Origin: UBA9732 sp963606545
GTDB lineage: Bacteria > Spirochaetota > Spirochaetia > Sphaerochaetales > Sphaerochaetaceae
Length of the DNA: 61,595 bases
NCBI GenBank assembly: GCA_963606545.1
Contig: CAVCYP010000004.1
Span: 1 to 61,595 of the forward strand
Reading direction: 5' to 3'
Positions within the stretch are counted from its first letter, which is position 1; every line of letters begins with the position of its first letter. The notes under the pieces were generated by a model. The model did not search any database. It was given only the letters and a program-made list of their open reading frames with translations, and was not told where the DNA came from. Shown here in pieces: positions 57,603-61,595 of this stretch. A program made the translations under genes and the position numbers.

Positions 57603-58658
57603 ATGAAGAAACTTACAGCTGTACTGCTCGTTTTGGCAGTTCTAGTTGGTGCAGTTTTCGCACAGGCTGCTACTGAAGCAACCACTGAAAAGACAGTTGG
57701 TGGCGGAAGCCTTGTTATTTATTCACCAAACTCAGATACTCTGATTGATGCTGCTTATGCATTTGGTGAACAGTATGGAGTTAGTGTTGAAGTCCTTTCA
57801 ATGGGAACTGGTGAGGTTGCAGCTAGAGTTGTTTCTGAAGCTGGAAACCCACAGGCAGATGTCTGGTACGGTGGTGTAAACTTTGCAAACGGAAACACCT
57901 ATGCTGAATACTTTGAGCCATATGTAGCAAAGGGAAACGAGAACCTTCCTGAAGCTTATCAGAACCAGAATGGTTGTGTCACAAGATATTGCCTTGACGG
58001 ATCTGCTGCTCTTATCATCAACGTTGATGTTTTCAAAGAGCTTGGTGTAAACCCAGATGAATTCAAGGGTTATGATGATCTCCTTTGGCCAGAACTCAAG
58101 GGTCACATTGCTATGGGTAACGCAGCAAAGTCCTCTTCAGCCTGGGCAGAGCTCACAAACATGCTCCTTGTCATGGGCGACGAGCCATATGATGAGAAGG
58201 CTTGGGAGTGGGTAGAGAAGTTCTGTGCACAGCTCAACGGAACAATTCTTGGTTCTTCTTCAGCAATCTACAAAGGAACAGCAAACGGCGAGTACGCTGT
58301 TGGCGTTTCCTACGAAGACCCATGTGTTAGCCTTCTTGACAACGGCGCAACAAACCTCAGACTGATTTACCCAGAAGAAGGTTCAGTATGGCTTCCAGCT
58401 GGTGCTGCAATCCTCAAGGGTGCAAAGAACATGGATAATGCAAAGTTGTTCATGGATTGGCTCATTTCTGATGAAGGACAGAAGGAAATTGGTAAGTCAA
58501 CAGCTAGACCTGTAAACCCAGCTATTACTAATGCTTCTGCTAACATGCCAGCTTTCTCAACTATTAACGTTGTTTACGAAGATCTTGCTTACTGTGCAGA
58601 GCACAAGGCTGAGTGGCAGGCAAGATTTGATGAGATTGTTCAGAGCACAGCAAAATAA
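57603..58658 (+). CDS. ABC transporter substrate-binding protein (ferric/hexose-phosphate/polyamine class)
   Basis: A 351-residue periplasmic protein. The signal peptide (MKKLTAVLLVLAVLVGAVFA) has a signal-peptidase-I-like end (AFA-QA type) and no lipobox Cys, which is unusual for a spirochaete binding protein. The mature part is a type II two-lobe fold: SLVIYSPNSDTLIDAA, ADVWYGG, GHIAMGNAAKSSSAW, GVSYEDPC and YPEEGSVWLPAGAAI. This pattern is shared by FbpA/FutA and by AfuA, which binds sugar phosphates. GGAGG six bases before the ATG. A longer frame starting at 57336 is excluded by the signal peptide. Confidence 0.85.
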   Translation: MKKLTAVLLVLAVLVGAVFAQAATEATTEKTVGGGSLVIYSPNSDTLIDAAYAFGEQYGVSVEVLSMGTGEVAARVVSEAGNPQADVWYGGVNFANGNTYAEYFEPYVAKGNENLPEAYQNQNGCVTRYCLDGSAALIINVDVFKELGVNPDEFKGYDDLLWPELKGHIAMGNAAKSSSAWAELTNMLLVMGDEPYDEKAWEWVEKFCAQLNGTILGSSSAIYKGTANGEYAVGVSYEDPCVSLLDNGATNLRLIYPEEGSVWLPAGAAILKGAKNMDNAKLFMDWLISDEGQKEIGKSTARPVNPAITNASANMPAFSTINVVYEDLAYCAEHKAEWQARFDEIVQSTAK

Positions 58659-58710
58659 CAGCTAGCGAATTTTTAAAACCTAGCAAAATTAAATTGATGA
58701 GGTCAGAAAG

Positions 58711-59841
58711 GTGAGTGTAAATATTAAAATTAGAGATGCCGTAAAAAAATACGGCGACAATACAATCATTGCTGACTTATCACTAGACATCAAGGAGGGT
58801 GAGTTTTTCACCCTCCTTGGTCCATCGGGATGTGGTAAGACAACGCTTTTGCGCATGATTGCGGGATTCAACTCAATTGAAGGAGGCGACTTCTTCTTTA
58901 ATGATACAAGGATTAATGATATGGATCCTGTTGTGAGAAATATTGGTATGGTTTTCCAGAACTATGCAATTTTCCCTAACATGACAGTTGAGAAGAACGT
59001 AGCGTTTGGTCTTAAGAATAGGAAACTTCCTAAGGCAGAGATTGCCGCTAAGACTGACCAATTCCTTAAACTCATGAAAATTGAGGAATACCGTGATCGT
59101 ATGCCAGAGCGCCTTTCTGGTGGACAGCAGCAGAGAGTTGCTCTTGCTAGAGCTCTTGCCATTACCCCAGACGTGCTTTTGATGGACGAACCCCTTTCAA
59201 ACCTTGATGCAAAACTCAGGGTTGAAATGAGAACTGTTATCAAGGAAATTCAGAATTCAATTGGAATTACTACTGTCTATGTTACCCATGACCAAGAAGA
59301 GGCCATGGCTGTTTCTGACCGTATTGCGGTTATGAATGCTGGTGTCATTCAACAGGTTGGAACTCCAAAGATTCTGTATCAGAGACCTGCAAACTTGTTT
59401 GTAGCAACCTTTATTGGAAGATCTAATGTTCTTGATTGCCACCTTGAAGTTGAAAATGGAAAAGCTATGTTAGTTCTCCCTGGCAACTACAAGGTTGAGA
59501 TGAAAAACATTCTTGCTGAAGAAATGTATTCACGTCCAGTTAAGGCTTCAATTAGACCTGAAGAGCTTATTGTTGAAAAAGATGCTACGGAGGGAATTAA
59601 AGCCTACGTTGATGATGCCGTATTCCTTGGTCTTAATACTCACTACTTTGTACACTTTGATGATGGTGAGAAAGCTGAAATTATTCAGGAATCCTTGATT
59701 GATAGTATCATTGAGAAAGGAACAGAGATTTATCTTGGAGTTAAGACTGAGAAAGTTAACATCTTTGATGAAAAAGGTGAAAAGAACCTTGTAAAAGGAG
59801 TTGTCAACGACATTGATGTCTTTAAGAAGGGAGAAAAGTAA
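58711..59841 (+). CDS. ABC transporter ATP-binding protein
   Basis: A 376-residue ATPase of the FbpC/PotA class. Walker A is GPSGCGKTT, the Q-loop is FQNYAIFPNM, the signature is LSGGQQQRVALARAL, Walker B is VLLMDEPLSNLD and the H-loop is YVTHDQEEA. A C-terminal TOBE-type domain follows (about 240-370). GTG start with GAGG upstream. Ends one base into the permease start. Confidence 0.9.
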   Translation: MSVNIKIRDAVKKYGDNTIIADLSLDIKEGEFFTLLGPSGCGKTTLLRMIAGFNSIEGGDFFFNDTRINDMDPVVRNIGMVFQNYAIFPNMTVEKNVAFGLKNRKLPKAEIAAKTDQFLKLMKIEEYRDRMPERLSGGQQQRVALARALAITPDVLLMDEPLSNLDAKLRVEMRTVIKEIQNSIGITTVYVTHDQEEAMAVSDRIAVMNAGVIQQVGTPKILYQRPANLFVATFIGRSNVLDCHLEVENGKAMLVLPGNYKVEMKNILAEEMYSRPVKASIRPEELIVEKDATEGIKAYVDDAVFLGLNTHYFVHFDDGEKAEIIQESLIDSIIEKGTEIYLGVKTEKVNIFDEKGEKNLVKGVVNDIDVFKKGEK

Positions 59842-61493
59842 TGGAGCTAAAAAGCACTAAAAAGAGAGATATTTGGAAACTTGTCTCTTTTGCCGTAATA
59901 GCTATATATGCAATTTTCCTTTTATACCCTTTGTTTACGCTTCTCAAGCAGGCAGTATATTCTGACGGACATTTTACTCTTGATGCCTTTAGGACTTTCT
60001 TTAGTAAGTCTTATAATATTAAGACAATCTTTAATAGCCTGAAGGTTACTGTCACAACAACGGTAATTGCATTGGCTATTGGAATTCCTCTTGCCTACTT
60101 TTATCAGATGTATGAAATAAAAGGAAAGAGTGTTCTTCAGGTTCTTATCATCCTTTGTAGTATGTCTGCACCGTTCATTGGTGCTTATTCTTGGATTGTT
60201 CTTCTAGGACGTAATGGAATCATTACCAATGTCCTAAAAAGCGTGTTTGGCATTCAAATTGGCAGTATTTACGGGTTTAAGGGCATTGTTTTAGTTCTTT
60301 CCTTACAGCTGTTCCCTTTGGTTTTCATGTATGTTTGTGGTGCATTGAAGAACATTGACAACTCTCTGTTGGAAGCTGCCGAGAACATGGGAAGTAAGGG
60401 CGTTAAGAGATTTTTTACCATTGTAATTCCTCTCTGTATGCCAACTATCATTGCTGCAACTCTCTTGGTCTTCATGAGAGCCTTTGCAGACTTTGGAACC
60501 CCGCTTCTTATTGGAGAAGGTTATCAGACGTTCCCAGTTCTCATTTATGATGCCTACTTTGCAGAAACCGGAACAGACCACAACTTTGGTGCTGCAGTTT
60601 CTGTAATTGCTATTGTTATCACGGCTGCAATCTTTTTGATTCAGAGATATATCAACAATAGGCATAAGTTCACAATGAACGCGCTTCACTCAATTGAGAG
60701 AAAGCCTCTTCATGGAATTAAGAGTGTGCTGATTCACATTTACTGCTGGTTTGTTGTTCTTTTATCCTTCATGCCACAGGTTTATGTCATCTACTCTTCC
60801 TTCCAGAAGACAAGTGGAAAACTTTTTGTTGAGGGCTATTCTTTAGACAGTTATAAGTTTGCCTTCTCCCACCTTAAAAAGGCAATTCCAAACACCTTCC
60901 TTATTGGTATCATTGCCCTTGCCGCGGTAATTGTGTTGGCAATTCTTATTGCTTATCTTGTAGTACGCCGTAATAACACCGCTAACAAAATTATTGATAC
61001 AATTTCAATGATTCCTTACATCATCCCAGGCTCAGTAGTTGGTATTGCGTTGGTTTTGGCCTTCAACAAGAAGCCTATCATGCTAACCGGAACGGCAACT
61101 ATCATGATTGTGGCTTTGATTATTCGCCGTATTCCATACACAATTAGATCCTCTGTAGCTGTTCTTCAACAAATTCCTATGTCCATTGAAGAGGCTTCAA
61201 TAAGCCTTGGCGCCAGCAAGATGAAGACCTTCTTCTCTATCACGGTTCCAATGATGGGTAACGGAATTATGTCAGGAGCCATCCTCTCTTGGGTCACAAT
61301 TATCACAGAGTTGTCCACGGCCATCATCCTGTACAACCTCAACACAGTGACGTTGACGCTTGCCGTCTACACCTATGTAAGCAGAGGAAACTACGGCATT
61401 GCTGCAGCGTATGCAACAATTCTTACCGTGACAACAATTATTTCTCTTTTGATTTACATGAAGGCTACCGGCAACAAGGAAGTCTCTCTGTAA
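59841..61493 (+). CDS. ABC transporter permease, two fused permease domains
   Basis: A 550-residue protein with about twelve membrane segments, i.e. two six-helix permease units in one chain. Each has an EAA loop for the ATPase: EAAENMGSKGVKRFFTIV near residue 178 and EASISLGASKMKTFFSITVP near 452. The fused layout is typical of FbpB/AfuB-type importers and completes the binding protein-ATPase-permease set. Confidence 0.92.
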   Translation: MELKSTKKRDIWKLVSFAVIAIYAIFLLYPLFTLLKQAVYSDGHFTLDAFRTFFSKSYNIKTIFNSLKVTVTTTVIALAIGIPLAYFYQMYEIKGKSVLQVLIILCSMSAPFIGAYSWIVLLGRNGIITNVLKSVFGIQIGSIYGFKGIVLVLSLQLFPLVFMYVCGALKNIDNSLLEAAENMGSKGVKRFFTIVIPLCMPTIIAATLLVFMRAFADFGTPLLIGEGYQTFPVLIYDAYFAETGTDHNFGAAVSVIAIVITAAIFLIQRYINNRHKFTMNALHSIERKPLHGIKSVLIHIYCWFVVLLSFMPQVYVIYSSFQKTSGKLFVEGYSLDSYKFAFSHLKKAIPNTFLIGIIALAAVIVLAILIAYLVVRRNNTANKIIDTISMIPYIIPGSVVGIALVLAFNKKPIMLTGTATIMIVALIIRRIPYTIRSSVAVLQQIPMSIEEASISLGASKMKTFFSITVPMMGNGIMSGAILSWVTIITELSTAIILYNLNTVTLTLAVYTYVSRGNYGIAAAYATILTVTTIISLLIYMKATGNKEVSL

Positions 61494-61519
61494 AAGTTAG
61501 CTTTTTCGTGTCTTTCAAG

Positions 61520-61555
61520 CCCGATTTCTCTTATTCTCAGAAATCGGGTTTTTTT
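61520..61555 (+). terminator. Terminator of the ABC importer operon
   Basis: CCCGATTTCT (61520-61529) pairs perfectly with AGAAATCGGG (61539-61548), followed by seven T. Confidence 0.92.
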
Positions 61556-61595
61556 GTGATACGGCCCGAGTGCACTGACGCAGTAATTCGCCCAA

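Overview
The window is about 61.6 kb of a low-GC bacterial chromosome around the replication origin. The core block reads, leftward on the minus strand, dnaA - dnaN - recF - dciA - ndk - rpmH - rnpA - yidC - jag. Rightward on the plus strand it reads gyrB - gyrA, then parS sites and parA - parB. Gene content suggests a spirochaete of the Treponema/Sphaerochaeta type: a cyclophilin-FKBP fusion, a DUF4416 protein, lipoprotein genes with lgt, and the origin gene order. This placement is inferred from gene content, not from a database search. No tRNA, rRNA, insertion sequence, CRISPR array or prophage was seen.

Layout. 1-1.8 kb: an azlCD branched-chain amino-acid exporter enclosed by two inverted arrays of short ACTA-core repeats. 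1.8-7.1 kb: an ATC-hydrolase-like enzyme, a membrane alpha/beta hydrolase, an SBF/BASS transporter, a lipoprotein and a DUF4416 protein. 7.2-16.8 kb: pth with a 1083-aa GH13 protein, a dicarboxylate-type symporter / membrane protein / GT4 operon, a GH2 glycosidase and rsmE. 17-24.2 kb: a CtpA-type protease, lgt with an M24 peptidase, gpmI and a PfkB kinase. 24.2-41.7 kb: the origin region, then nfu, parAB, the dual immunophilin and radA. 41.7-48 kb: a TraB-family protein, hypA - large Fe-S flavoprotein - hypB, a small membrane protein and a YgjP-type metallopeptidase. 48-61.5 kb: pepD-nagA, ygiQ, an alpha-glycosidase-like protein, a DjlA-like cochaperone, recR-ebfC-dnaX, and a three-gene ABC importer of the ferric/hexose-phosphate/polyamine class.

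Two patterns are not explained by ordinary annotation. First, the ACTA arrays have cores spaced only 9, 11 or 12 bp apart (never 10), include a 43-bp perfect inverted repeat, and enclose azlCD. Second, many first-of-operon genes have a sigma70-type -10 hexamer ending 6-8 bp before the start codon with no useful Shine-Dalgarno sequence (pth, lgt, pfkB-like, dnaA, parA, nagA, ygiQ, dnaX, ctpA-like, symporter, SBF; near-leaderless azlC and the ATC hydrolase). This suggests widespread leaderless transcription. For dnaA it moves the start 20 codons inward.

Regulatory signals tie the origin genes together. A DnaA box sits inside the 17-bp spacer of the rpmH promoter. DnaA-box-like sites cluster in the dnaA-dnaN spacer (probable oriC) and also in the rsmE-ctpA spacer. 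Three parS sites lie between gyrA and parAB.
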